From positions 40,203 to 104,202 of IMG/VR virus record IMGVR_UViG_3300025508_000008: DNA of 64,000 bases. One strand, 5' to 3'. The translations under genes and the position numbers were made by a program. Source of the DNA: a virus. Under the pieces are notes generated by a model. The model was given only the letters and a program-made list of their open reading frames with translations. It searched no databases and was not told the DNA's origin. This document shows, piece by piece, positions 1 to 7,073 of this stretch (its first letter is position 1; each line of letters opens with the position of its first letter).

Positions 1-702
1 TAATTTTTGGGATTCTTTATTCCATAGTCCGTCTTCTCTGTACCCTATTCCTTTAATCCCGTGTACAACCGGATTTGACGTATCTAAAGAGTATATCCAG
101 GGATATTCTGAGTATAATGAGAATTCCTGTGGTAGTCCGCATCCTAATAAATGGTGCTTCTTTTCTGTATTGATAATACCGTCTTTTAGTAGCTCTCCAA
201 GTAGCTTTGCACGTCCTAGCATCCAACTAACGTACTTGTTAGGGTGTGGTACAGATTCTGTGTAATACGAGTAATCAAAGGATATAGCTATCATATCTAC
301 CTTTGCTATCTTATCCATATATTCGTAGCATCCTGCAATACTTTCGTATGTCTTTCCTTGCACTACCCCTATCTTCTTGCCCGGAAGGTCTTTATATTTG
401 AAGTTCCAGTAAGACATTTGTGACATAGTTTTCTTAGTGTCTTCTAATGCATCAGGAACAATGTACCAAGCCGGCTTAAGAAACTTTACCCATTCTACAA
501 ACTTGTCTGCATCAAAGGCTTCTTCCAACTCAAAAATAGAGTTATCAAGTATAACCTCTCTTCCATCTTCTATAGCATCTACAAATAACTTAAGATACTC
601 CGGGTCTTCTTCAAGTAGGTGTACCAGTGCGTAATCGTAATCAGTTATTGCCTGTACTTCTTTAAAGATTCCTTTCGGACTTTCATGTGCTATTTTAATC
701 AT
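1..702 (-). CDS. TGT/DpdA-like 7-deazaguanine transglycosylase, 3' end cut by window edge
   Basis: The first 234 codons are visible, starting at the ATG at 702; the C-terminus lies outside the window. The pattern fits a TIM-barrel tRNA-guanine transglycosylase relative: ILDNS (residues 51-55), VPDALED (82-88), VVQG (113-116), GCGLPQE (187-193) and SLDTSNP (205-211), spaced as alternating strands and active-site loops. In phages such proteins (DpdA family) are known to insert preQ0-type bases into DNA. The same strand just upstream carries FolE, QueE and QueD, and QueC is elsewhere in the window, which supports a role in 7-deazaguanine modification. It overlaps the next gene by 8 bp. Whether the substrate is DNA or tRNA cannot be read from this fragment; the family call is inferred from motif order. 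Confidence 0.6.
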   Translation of the reverse strand, partial: MIKIAHESPKGIFKEVQAITDYDYALVHLLEEDPEYLKLFVDAIEDGREVILDNSIFELEEAFDADKFVEWVKFLKPAWYIVPDALEDTKKTMSQMSYWNFKYKDLPGKKIGVVQGKTYESIAGCYEYMDKIAKVDMIAISFDYSYYTESVPHPNKYVSWMLGRAKLLGELLKDGIINTEKKHHLLGCGLPQEFSLYSEYPWIYSLDTSNPVVHGIKGIGYREDGLWNKESQKL

Positions 703-880
703 CTAATCCAGCGGAGTTATAAACGGAATCTGTCCAGTCTTTTATAGCTTTTTCAAAATCTTCCGTCAATTCGTTATAATTATTTAACATTTCCGTGATT
801 GCTTGCATTGCTACAGAATACGGCACCATTTCCATCTTACGTGATTCTACGTATACTTTATGTTTACTTAAATCTACCAT
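695..880 (-). CDS. Hypothetical 61-aa protein
   Basis: Short acidic protein, mostly predicted helix, with no motif I recognise. Its ATG overlaps the dUTPase stop (TAATG), and its own stop overlaps the start of the TGT-like gene, so the three are translationally coupled in one operon. Coupling and tight packing are the main reasons to accept it as real. Confidence 0.7.
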   Translation of the reverse strand: MVDLSKHKVYVESRKMEMVPYSVAMQAITEMLNNYNELTEDFEKAIKDWTDSVYNSAGLDD

Positions 881-1320
881 TAACTGTCTGATGATCCAAA
901 GCCTTTTTTGCCTCTTTCTGATTCTTCTATTTCTTCTGTGAATGCTACTTCACAGTCTATCATTTCAAAAATGACAAATTGAGCACAACCTTGACCTTTT
1001 AGAATTGTAACATGACTTGGGCCGTCATTATATAACTTAACTCCTAAATCCCCCCTGTAGCCATTATCTATAACTCCGAAATGAGGCTTAATTCCATGTT
1101 TAAACCCTAATCCGCTTCTTGCTTCAATCCTAAACCAGTAGCCTGGTGTAATTCTAGCTAAAGTGAGCCCTACAGGAACTACTGCTGAGTTTCCTGGCAT
1201 TATTACGGTATCTTCGACTGCAAATAAATCAAAGCCAGCATCTCCAACTACAGGGGATTCATGATTTCTTTTAGGGAGTATTGCGTCAGGGTGTGTCTTT
1301 AAAAACTTTATTTCCATCAT
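880..1320 (-). CDS. dut: dUTP diphosphatase (dUTPase)
   Basis: Trimeric dUTPase of 146 aa, the normal family length. All five motifs are present in order: GDAGFDLFA (motif 1), ARSGLG (motif 2), GVIDNGYRGDLGV with the catalytic Asp (motif 3), KGQGCAQFVI (motif 4) and the C-terminal RGKKGFGSSDS arm (motif 5). It hydrolyses dUTP to dUMP and pyrophosphate, keeping uracil out of phage DNA and feeding dTMP synthesis. It sits in a coupled run of small metabolic genes: its start overlaps the upstream 57-aa ORF by four bases (ATGA), and its stop overlaps the next start. The protein begins with two consecutive Met residues; either could be used. Confidence 0.95.
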   Translation of the reverse strand: MMEIKFLKTHPDAILPKRNHESPVVGDAGFDLFAVEDTVIMPGNSAVVPVGLTLARITPGYWFRIEARSGLGFKHGIKPHFGVIDNGYRGDLGVKLYNDGPSHVTILKGQGCAQFVIFEMIDCEVAFTEEIEESERGKKGFGSSDS

Positions 1321-1490
1321 GATTTCTTACCTAATGTTAAAGTTTTCTCAGGAAAGTCTCCTTTTTTGCCCATCCATTCTAGTACTTGAAAATCATTCTC
1401 AGTTAGGAAACTAATATTACGTTTTAACTGTTGAATCATATAATACGCTCTACGTTCTTGTGAGCTGCCTCTGTTGCTGTTTAATCCCAT
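1317..1490 (-). CDS. Hypothetical 57-aa protein
   Basis: Read from ATG at 1490 to TGA at 1317, overlapping the dUTPase start by four bases (ATGA). The product is basic and contains RRAYYMIQQLKRNISFLTEND. No family recognised. It fills the gap between folE and dut exactly and is coupled to dut, so it is probably real. Its TGA stop also shows that UGA is used as a stop in this phage. Confidence 0.65.
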   Translation of the reverse strand: MGLNSNRGSSQERRAYYMIQQLKRNISFLTENDFQVLEWMGKKGDFPEKTLTLGKKS

Positions 1491-1502
1491 AACTTTATTT
1501 TT

Positions 1503-2234
1503 TTACTTTTTTGATAACTCTATATTTTTGTAAAATTCTGCTTTTGCTGAATCTTCGTTTAAAAATGCTCCTGTTAGTTTAGCTGTTTGCATTGAAGCAC
1601 CTTGATGCTTTACTCCTCTACAGCTAACACAGTTATGTGTTGCTGATATCATTACTGCTACTCCTTGATTACCTTCACAGATTTTAGTTACTGCATTGTG
1701 AATAGCTACTGTAAGCTGTTCTTGAATAGCTCCTCTTCTTGAGAAGTGTTCTGCTATCCTATTAAGTTTTGATAACCCTACTACCATTCCATCCTTAGAA
1801 GCAATATATGCTATACTTACAGTGCCCATAATAGTCTGGTGATGGTGTGAACACATTGAATTAATTGGTATGTTAGACTCTTGCACTATTCCGTCATATC
1901 CGTCTGAAGGAAATGCTGTAATTTCTGTTAGTGGTTCAAATCTTCCTGACCATAAATCATTTACGTATGCTTTAGCTACTCTACGAGGAGTATCTGATGA
2001 GTTTGGATCGTTTCTCCAATCACATCCTAAAGCTGTTAGAAAATCTCCAAAAGCAACTTGTGCTTTTCCTATGATAACATCCTTTTCCTGTTCTGTAAGC
2101 TTTGCCGGTCCTTCCTCCATCGCTGAAAGTGGGTCTTGGTGTTTTGTTATATTCTTTCTCTCTAAATGTAATGATATACCGTTTGCATAACCTGCTTTTA
2201 CTAGTTCAGTTCCTTCTATAAACTTTTTACTCAT
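1503..2234 (-). CDS. folE: GTP cyclohydrolase I
   Basis: FolE converts GTP to 7,8-dihydroneopterin triphosphate, the first step of both folate and 7-deazaguanine synthesis. The 243-aa protein has a roughly 45-residue N-terminal extension followed by the core: DTPRRVAKAY (81-90), MCSHHHQT with zinc ligands near C128 and H131, GLSKLNRIAEHFSRR (about 153-167), and SATHNCVSCRGVKH (198-210) supplying the third ligand, probably C202. The usual CEHH is CSHH here. Phage folE genes normally accompany QueD, QueE and QueC, and all of these are in this window, so a role in preQ0 synthesis is more likely than folate synthesis. That pathway assignment is inference from context. Confidence 0.93.
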   Translation of the reverse strand: MSKKFIEGTELVKAGYANGISLHLERKNITKHQDPLSAMEEGPAKLTEQEKDVIIGKAQVAFGDFLTALGCDWRNDPNSSDTPRRVAKAYVNDLWSGRFEPLTEITAFPSDGYDGIVQESNIPINSMCSHHHQTIMGTVSIAYIASKDGMVVGLSKLNRIAEHFSRRGAIQEQLTVAIHNAVTKICEGNQGVAVMISATHNCVSCRGVKHQGASMQTAKLTGAFLNEDSAKAEFYKNIELSKK

Positions 2235-2273
2235 GTTCTCTTAAGTGTTTATTATAATGTATGAATTATTCCT

Positions 2274-2699
2274 CTATTTTACAAGATAATCTTGTATTGC
2301 TTTTGCTTTTACGTCCTCCCAAGGGAAAACCATCCAGTGGTCATCGTAGATTGTCTGGCCTATTAATGTAGGTATAAATCTAGAAGTTCTTCTGTATGCT
2401 AAAGCTGCTGTTATAAACTTATGCTGTGTATATTTCAGGAACGTATCTCCTGTATCTGATATATCATCAAAAATTATAATTCTCTCTTTAACCGAATCAT
2501 GTTCCTGTCCCCAACATGCTGTATGTAACTCTATAAAGGGTATGTCGTATTTATGTGAAAATATAACTGCAGGTATTAGTCCTCCTCTAGGAATTCCTGT
2601 TACGTATGCAGGTATGTTATTCTGTTCTCCTAATTGATCTCCGATTGACTCTATCTGAGTGTTTACCCAGCTCCAGTCGTATTTGACTTTTTGTGGCAT
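2274..2699 (-). CDS. Phosphoribosyltransferase-like protein
   Basis: 141 aa with the PRPP-binding signature RIIIFDDISDTGDT (about residues 73-86) preceded by a TGIPRGGLIPA loop (about 34-44), the usual layout of type I purine phosphoribosyltransferases such as Gpt or Hpt. It would join a base to PRPP, in purine salvage or possibly a modified-base route. The substrate cannot be told from sequence. The stop codon is TAG. It follows the 61-aa ORF at 2701-2886 with only one base between them and precedes folE. Confidence 0.8.
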   Translation of the reverse strand: MPQKVKYDWSWVNTQIESIGDQLGEQNNIPAYVTGIPRGGLIPAVIFSHKYDIPFIELHTACWGQEHDSVKERIIIFDDISDTGDTFLKYTQHKFITAALAYRRTSRFIPTLIGQTIYDDHWMVFPWEDVKAKAIQDYLVK

Positions 2700-2700
2700 T

Positions 2701-2886
2701 TTATGAAACGTTTTGAGTCCAGTAGTCTACAGGGCACCTGTAAGATGCTATTTGAGATTTGGATCCTGTATTACCTACTCTGTTTAACTTCTCCTTTAGG
2801 TAGTCCCACTGCTTTGGTGATAGACTATAATGGTGTACTCCTTCTGTGAAGCCTCTTAACCATTGCACAAATTGGTCTTCTGTCAT
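2701..2886 (-). CDS. Small phage protein with FVQWLRGFTEG motif
   Basis: 61 aa. The core FVQWLRGFTEG followed by LSPKQWDYLKEKL resembles small proteins found in many tailed phages (aromatic helix, then a PKQW turn and helix). Function unknown. It is separated from the phosphoribosyltransferase start by a single base. Family resemblance is from memory of the pattern. Confidence 0.7.
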   Translation of the reverse strand: MTEDQFVQWLRGFTEGVHHYSLSPKQWDYLKEKLNRVGNTGSKSQIASYRCPVDYWTQNVS

Positions 2887-2978
2887 AACTTTATTACTTT
2901 TACTTAAAGAAGAATTCTTCTTATTTTAATATCTAAGGCTTCCCTGCACTGTTACCGTTTCTCAAGGACTTGAGTCAC

Positions 2979-3272
2979 TTAGTAGTACAGGTCTAACTGC
3001 TTTTCTCCCCACTCGTACCGTTTTAGCAGTTCTCTGTCTGATTCTGTTGCAAACATAACTACGTCAAAAGGAATTCGACATGTGACTATGTATTTCCTTA
3101 ATTCTGCAAGAGTGACGTACTCTTCCTCAACTCCTTGCCAAGGGTCTTCTGAAATGAGGTATACTGTATATTCATTCGCTTTATAGTCCCATACAGGATG
3201 TCCTCCTATTGTTACAGTATGTTGTAATCTCTCATCACCGATGGTGGTGATAAGTTCTTTAAAATTTATCAT
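2979..3272 (-). CDS. Hypothetical 97-aa protein
   Basis: Starts at ATG 3272. Mixed strand and helix pattern with WDYKANEYTVYLISEDPW and a C-terminal KRYEWGEKQLDLYY. No recognised motif, signal peptide or membrane segment. It lies in the 7-deazaguanine gene block between queE and the small 61-aa gene, with about 60 to 90 base spacers on both sides, so it may have its own start signals. Confidence 0.65.
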   Translation of the reverse strand: MINFKELITTIGDERLQHTVTIGGHPVWDYKANEYTVYLISEDPWQGVEEEYVTLAELRKYIVTCRIPFDVVMFATESDRELLKRYEWGEKQLDLYY

Positions 3273-3335
3273 TAATTAATTGTTTTTAATATATAGCTTG
3301 GTAATGTACCTAACTGCATAATAATTACAAAATAA

Positions 3336-4178
3336 TTATACACAACGTTCTGTGTTAAATGCCATTATATGAGCTCTACCTGTAAACTTGTACCCCTTAT
3401 CTCTGCACATATCCATTACTACCGGGTATGATTCAAATAAAGACTCTCTGTCGTCTCCTGCTGGCATGCACCATGTTCTACCTTTTATTATCTTTTTAAT
3501 CTCATCAAGATCGAACGGATCCGTATAAGCAGAAGCTCCAAAAGATTTCTCCTCTAAGGTTTCTGCTAACTTATCTAAAAAAGCTTCAACTTCGGGCAAT
3601 ACTCTCAACTCTTTATCAATTACCGGTTTTATATGAAAATCGTAATTATACATGATTGCATCAGCTATAGTGTCTGCATTCAGCCTGAACTTATTATGCT
3701 GTTTTATCATCTTCTCGTTTACTATATTACCTATAGGTGTTGTTGCTCCAACAACTGGTACAGAATTACTAAACTTAGGGCTAATAGATAGCAGATTAAT
3801 AGGATGGTCTGTGGCGAGAAAATGAGAGCCTTCAGTTTCGATCGTAATGAAAATTTCCCTTTCATGTGCAAAATGTGTTAATTCGTTTACTAGTGTTGGA
3901 TGCATTGTCGGGGAACCCCCTGTTAGCATCATTTCTGTGATATGCGGGTTTGCATCGTACATATCTATTATGTCTTGGAATTTATATACTCCCTTTTCCG
4001 GATGAATGCTCGTATACCAGGAGTCACACCATCCTCCTTCTCCGAAGTAGCATCTGTGGGTACATCCTGTTGTTCTTACTACAATGGTTGGATGACCTTG
4101 TCTTGATCCTTCTGACTGTACTGCTGTATATACCTCTAGTACCGGCAGTACTTTATTATAATTCTCTAATCTTTTCAT
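3336..4178 (-). CDS. queE: 7-carboxy-7-deazaguanine synthase (radical SAM)
   Basis: QueE converts 6-carboxy-tetrahydropterin to 7-carboxy-7-deazaguanine using SAM and a 4Fe-4S cluster. The 280-aa protein has the QueE start (EVYTAVQSEGSRQGHPTIVVR) and cluster cysteines C39, C43 and C51 in TGCTHRCYFGEGGWCDS. The spacing is C-x3-C-x7-C, an insertion between the second and third cysteine relative to the usual CxxxCxxC. The GG motif appears as MLTGGSPTMHP (about 84-94). C-terminal segments with KPVIDKEL and a late WCMPAGDDRES also fit QueE. It lies one small gene upstream of an unrelated metabolic run and near queD and folE. Confidence 0.9.
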   Translation of the reverse strand: MKRLENYNKVLPVLEVYTAVQSEGSRQGHPTIVVRTTGCTHRCYFGEGGWCDSWYTSIHPEKGVYKFQDIIDMYDANPHITEMMLTGGSPTMHPTLVNELTHFAHEREIFITIETEGSHFLATDHPINLLSISPKFSNSVPVVGATTPIGNIVNEKMIKQHNKFRLNADTIADAIMYNYDFHIKPVIDKELRVLPEVEAFLDKLAETLEEKSFGASAYTDPFDLDEIKKIIKGRTWCMPAGDDRESLFESYPVVMDMCRDKGYKFTGRAHIMAFNTERCV

Positions 4179-4186
4179 ATCCTAAT

Positions 4187-4303
4187 TTACTTTATAAACA
4201 GGTACACTAAAAATACTACCCCAACTACTGTACCCGCAAGTACTGTTGTCACACCTAAAAATAGTAATACTCCCTTAGTGCTATTTGTTTCGTTTTTTTT
4301 CAT
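4187..4303 (-). CDS. Small single-span membrane protein
   Basis: 38 aa from ATG 4303 to TAA 4187. A basic N-terminus (MKKNETNSTKG) is followed by a continuous hydrophobic stretch to near the C-terminus, one membrane span. It begins inside the last codons of the alternative-frame extension of the 4378-4626 gene. No family recognised. Confidence 0.55.
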   Translation of the reverse strand: MKKNETNSTKGVLLFLGVTTVLAGTVVGVVFLVYLFIK

Positions 4304-4377
4304 CTTTTAATTCTATTGCGTAGACTTCAAATGTCCATTGCTGTTCTGCCCTATCCTCAATTGTTTTCTGATGGATT

Positions 4378-4626
4378 TTAAGTAGGCCTGTTTTTTTTAA
4401 GCTCCTCGTATATTCTTTGCCCTGCTTGTCGTTCTATATCTGCTAAGATAAATTTAGCATTGGACTCTCCTAGTCGTTCTACCAAGGCTAAGTCAATCGT
4501 ATGTTTTGATTGAATCTTCGTAGGCATTGTATCAGTACGTCCTATAGTGTACATTTTCAACCTCTCTTCCGGGATCTCAATATGCTTACCAGTAATCCCT
4601 AATACTTTTGCTATGAACTTTCTCAT
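4378..4626 (-). CDS. Hypothetical 82-aa protein, possible frameshifted C-terminus
   Basis: The start overlaps the queD stop by four bases (ATGA). The annotated frame ends soon after an eight-base A run (minus strand; positions 4391-4398). Dropping one A would extend the protein through to 4281 and give 114 aa, adding a tail containing EDRAEQQWTFEVYAIELKD, which looks like real coding sequence with no start codon of its own. So either the phage uses a frameshift here, the gene is broken, or the homopolymer length is a sequencing error. No function recognised. Confidence 0.6.
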   Translation of the reverse strand: MRKFIAKVLGITGKHIEIPEERLKMYTIGRTDTMPTKIQSKHTIDLALVERLGESNAKFILADIERQAGQRIYEELKKNRPT

Positions 4627-5195
4627 GATTTTCTATCATCATACTCTAACACTCCCTTTTCGATTGCATAATTTCTAATACCCTCTAGGTTCTGTTTACT
4701 GAAGTTTGTAGCTTCCTTTATTGAGATACTATCCCCATAACACTCTGTCCAGCAATTAGGAGTTTCGTAAATTTTAATTTTATGTATTGCTAACCCTGTT
4801 GGAGTATCTTTATATAGAGTCTCAGACAAAACAACCATTGCTAAAAATACCTCTTTTGCAATATTCTCAACGGTTGGATTACAGTATTCATCTTCACCAT
4901 TTAATGACATTAACCACAATTTAGACTTATACTCTTTTGTAGTTTCAATAATCTTTGTATCCTTAGGATTTAAAATCATCCCATGGTCTAAAATATCATC
5001 TATCCACTGGCAAAAGACTCTTTTAATTTCTTTAAAATCAATTGCATATCCTATCTCTTCCATATTCTCAAAAGAGAATGTTAATTCATATAGGTAGGTA
5101 TGTCCGTGTAGGTTAAAACATTTCATTGCTTCGTTCATGACTCTGTGTCCTGAATCGAAATTACCTTTACGGCTAATGTACTGTGTTTTTTTCAT
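4623..5195 (-). CDS. queD: 6-carboxy-5,6,7,8-tetrahydropterin synthase
   Basis: QueD (PTPS superfamily) converts dihydroneopterin triphosphate from FolE into 6-carboxy-tetrahydropterin. Zinc ligands are H17 (FDSGHRV) and H30 and H32 (NLHGHTY), with the likely catalytic C26 just before. The NPTVENIAKEV motif and the C-terminal YET region (IYETPNCW) are also typical. At 190 aa it is longer than the usual 120-150 because of insertions in the middle (around ILNPKDTKI and LNGEDEYC). It ends in TGA overlapping the next start. Confidence 0.93.
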   Translation of the reverse strand: MKKTQYISRKGNFDSGHRVMNEAMKCFNLHGHTYLYELTFSFENMEEIGYAIDFKEIKRVFCQWIDDILDHGMILNPKDTKIIETTKEYKSKLWLMSLNGEDEYCNPTVENIAKEVFLAMVVLSETLYKDTPTGLAIHKIKIYETPNCWTECYGDSISIKEATNFSKQNLEGIRNYAIEKGVLEYDDRKS

Positions 5196-5197
5196 AT

Positions 5198-5467
5198 TTA
5201 TACTAGTTCTTCTATTATTCCTATTAACTCACTAATTACAAGTACTCCTGTAGCTACAATCAAACTATACGGAATAAAGCAATACCCTATAATACGTACT
5301 CCTGATTTTACGAATGAAATGAATTGGTGTAGTTTTGGATCGGGAATTTTTGAGATCTTTTCCTCTCCTGTTGAAATGCTTCTAAGTTCATTTCGTCTAG
5401 TAGCGTTGAATGTTCGAGAGAGATAAGAACTCTCTGTACTCTGTCCTGATTTACTGTATGTAGCCAT
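5198..5467 (-). CDS. Small membrane protein
   Basis: 89 aa from ATG 5467. An upstream in-frame GTG at 5497 would add ten residues, but the ATG with an A-rich run before it is preferred. Hydrophilic Ser/Arg-rich N-terminus, then a hydrophobic C-terminal segment (IIGYCFIPYSLIVATGVLVISELIGII) long enough for one or two spans. Function unknown. It lies directly before queD and just after a transcription terminator. Confidence 0.6.
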   Translation of the reverse strand: MATYSKSGQSTESSYLSRTFNATRRNELRSISTGEEKISKIPDPKLHQFISFVKSGVRIIGYCFIPYSLIVATGVLVISELIGIIEELV

Positions 5468-5550
5468 TTTCGTGTTTTTATAGTGGTGCTGTGACACTTG
5501 TCATATATATATAATATAAGACTTCTTACTCTATTCTGCAACTATTCTAT

Positions 5551-5579
5551 AAAAAAATAACGGAACTTTCGCTCCGTTA
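5551..5579 (-). terminator. Intrinsic terminator after the holin-like gene
   Basis: On the minus strand a stem of about nine pairs (ACGGAGC against GTTCCGT) closed by a GAAA tetraloop is followed by TTATTTTTTT. It ends transcription coming from 5599 and above and separates it from the queD block. Confidence 0.9.
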
Positions 5580-5598
5580 CCTTTTACTGTTTTCTGTA

Positions 5599-5901
5599 CT
5601 ATGCTACTGGTTCTCCTGTTCCTGATCCTACTATTGGTGCAATACCAACTTTAGCTTTAAGACGTCCCCAGAAGGCTACTACTAGCCCTATTGCAGTTAC
5701 AACTTCTCCCCAGATCGAATCTGCTGAGGCTGCAATTTCTCCTGTTCCTGCAACTATTTCGCTTACTGCGCCTGCTACGTCTACTGAACCGCCTGTAAGA
5801 GCTGTTACTACAACGCCTATTGCTGCTACAATAACGCCAATGATTGTTTTAGATTGATACCAAGCTTTTGCTTGCTCAAACTTGTCTTGAATTGTTCCCA
5901 T
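5599..5901 (-). CDS. Holin-like small membrane protein
   Basis: 100 aa with an amphipathic start (QAKAWYQSKTIIG), a first hydrophobic segment (about 20-37), a small polar turn (TGGSVD) and a second hydrophobic segment (about 66-80), then a short basic and Gly-rich tail. Two membrane spans, the size and the WYQSKTIIG-type entry match several phage holin families, which make pores in the inner membrane for lysis. It is a single-gene unit with its own upstream spacer and a strong terminator. No endolysin is adjacent, so the holin call is an inference. Confidence 0.45.
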   Translation of the reverse strand: MGTIQDKFEQAKAWYQSKTIIGVIVAAIGVVVTALTGGSVDVAGAVSEIVAGTGEIAASADSIWGEVVTAIGLVVAFWGRLKAKVGIAPIVGSGTGEPVA

Positions 5902-5969
5902 TTGTTCTTTAAGTATTTATATTACATGTAATTATACATATAAATATACCCCAGTAACAGTAACCCGCT

Positions 5970-7046
5970 CTACTTAGACGGTTTCATTACGATTAGTTCT
6001 ACTCTACGAGCAACATCGTGTACGAACTGCTTACTACGTTTTTTATCTTTACCAAACGAATCAAACGATATTCGTGATTTATCAATTCCCATAGCTACAA
6101 ATTTTTCAAATAATTCATTAGTGCGTTTTTCTGATAGCTTTTGGTTATAGTTATCTGAACTTGTAGTTGCTGATGCAAAACCTTTTATAACTAGTGTCCA
6201 AGTCTTATTTTCATCTAACTGTGTATATACTTTATAGGTTGCATTTAACTCGGTATCTTTAATATTGAATTTATCATGATCAAAAAATACAAATTCTGAT
6301 TGTGGGTATAGTGAATTGTATGTTTCGTAGTACTCGTTGAACTCTTCTTGTGTAAAGTTAACAACTGGGCTATTGGTTACGTACTCGTTCTTAACTATGT
6401 TGTTATTTACGATTGGAGTTGCATCCGGTTCTTGGTACCAATCAGCATGCTCTCTATCTTTCTTTCCCAGGTAGGCTACGATTCCTACTGAGACTGTGTT
6501 TATAACTGATGTGATCCCGTAGTTATTGTTGTCGTAGATTCCGTCAAGAGTCCTATCTTGAGAGACACTACCTAGTATAGAATAATCGGCTTTTAAAGCT
6601 ACTTTCTTACTAATTTTATAAAGTGCAGTTAGTCCTGCTCTTGTATTTAGTACGGTCTCATTGTAACTGTTGTCACCGTCTATAAAAGATGCTCCTAATC
6701 CTCCGTGTGCTAGTAAATTCCAGTCATCAGAGTACAGGTCTAGTAATCTAAAGATATTTACTGTAGCTTCTAGGTTAGCTGTTAGTATGTCTGTATTAAC
6801 AGATTCTCCTTCTAGTGACCTAAGGTCTAAGTCATCATAGCCTATATTAACTCCAAGTCCGAATTCCGGGTTAAAGTTATACCTAGCCCCAGCACCTAAA
6901 TGGTACTTTGAGTTTGTAGTGACTGCTGATTCATCATTTAGGGAGTGAATACCTGCTTCGACATCGATTGCCCACTTGTTGAATTCCTGTCCGTAACTGG
7001 TTGCAGTTATAAGGAATATTGATAATATTAATAGTACTTTTTTCAT
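5970..7046 (-). CDS. OmpA-like outer-membrane protein
   Basis: 358 aa. A signal peptide (MKKVLLILSIFLITATSYGQ) is followed by an eight-strand-barrel-like region (about 20-200, alternating strands rich in Tyr and Gly) and a C-terminal OmpA domain (about 245-355) with FFDHDKFNI, the NQKLSEKRTNELFEKF helix and GKDKKRS followed by RRVELIV, the residues that hold peptidoglycan. This is a typical Bacteroidota envelope protein, not a virion part. It would be exported and inserted in the host outer membrane, perhaps to change the cell surface during infection. It neighbours a lipoprotein gene, and the pair forms an accessory (moron-like) unit. Stop codon TAG. Confidence 0.88.
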   Translation of the reverse strand: MKKVLLILSIFLITATSYGQEFNKWAIDVEAGIHSLNDESAVTTNSKYHLGAGARYNFNPEFGLGVNIGYDDLDLRSLEGESVNTDILTANLEATVNIFRLLDLYSDDWNLLAHGGLGASFIDGDNSYNETVLNTRAGLTALYKISKKVALKADYSILGSVSQDRTLDGIYDNNNYGITSVINTVSVGIVAYLGKKDREHADWYQEPDATPIVNNNIVKNEYVTNSPVVNFTQEEFNEYYETYNSLYPQSEFVFFDHDKFNIKDTELNATYKVYTQLDENKTWTLVIKGFASATTSSDNYNQKLSEKRTNELFEKFVAMGIDKSRISFDSFGKDKKRSKQFVHDVARRVELIVMKPSK

Positions 7047-7073
7047 CTTCTTATATTTACTTTATTTAATTAA

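Noticed and set aside
5308-5541. 77-aa minus-strand ORF overlapping the 89-aa membrane protein
   Set aside because: It overlaps a better candidate in another frame, and its sequence lacks a clear fold or start signal.
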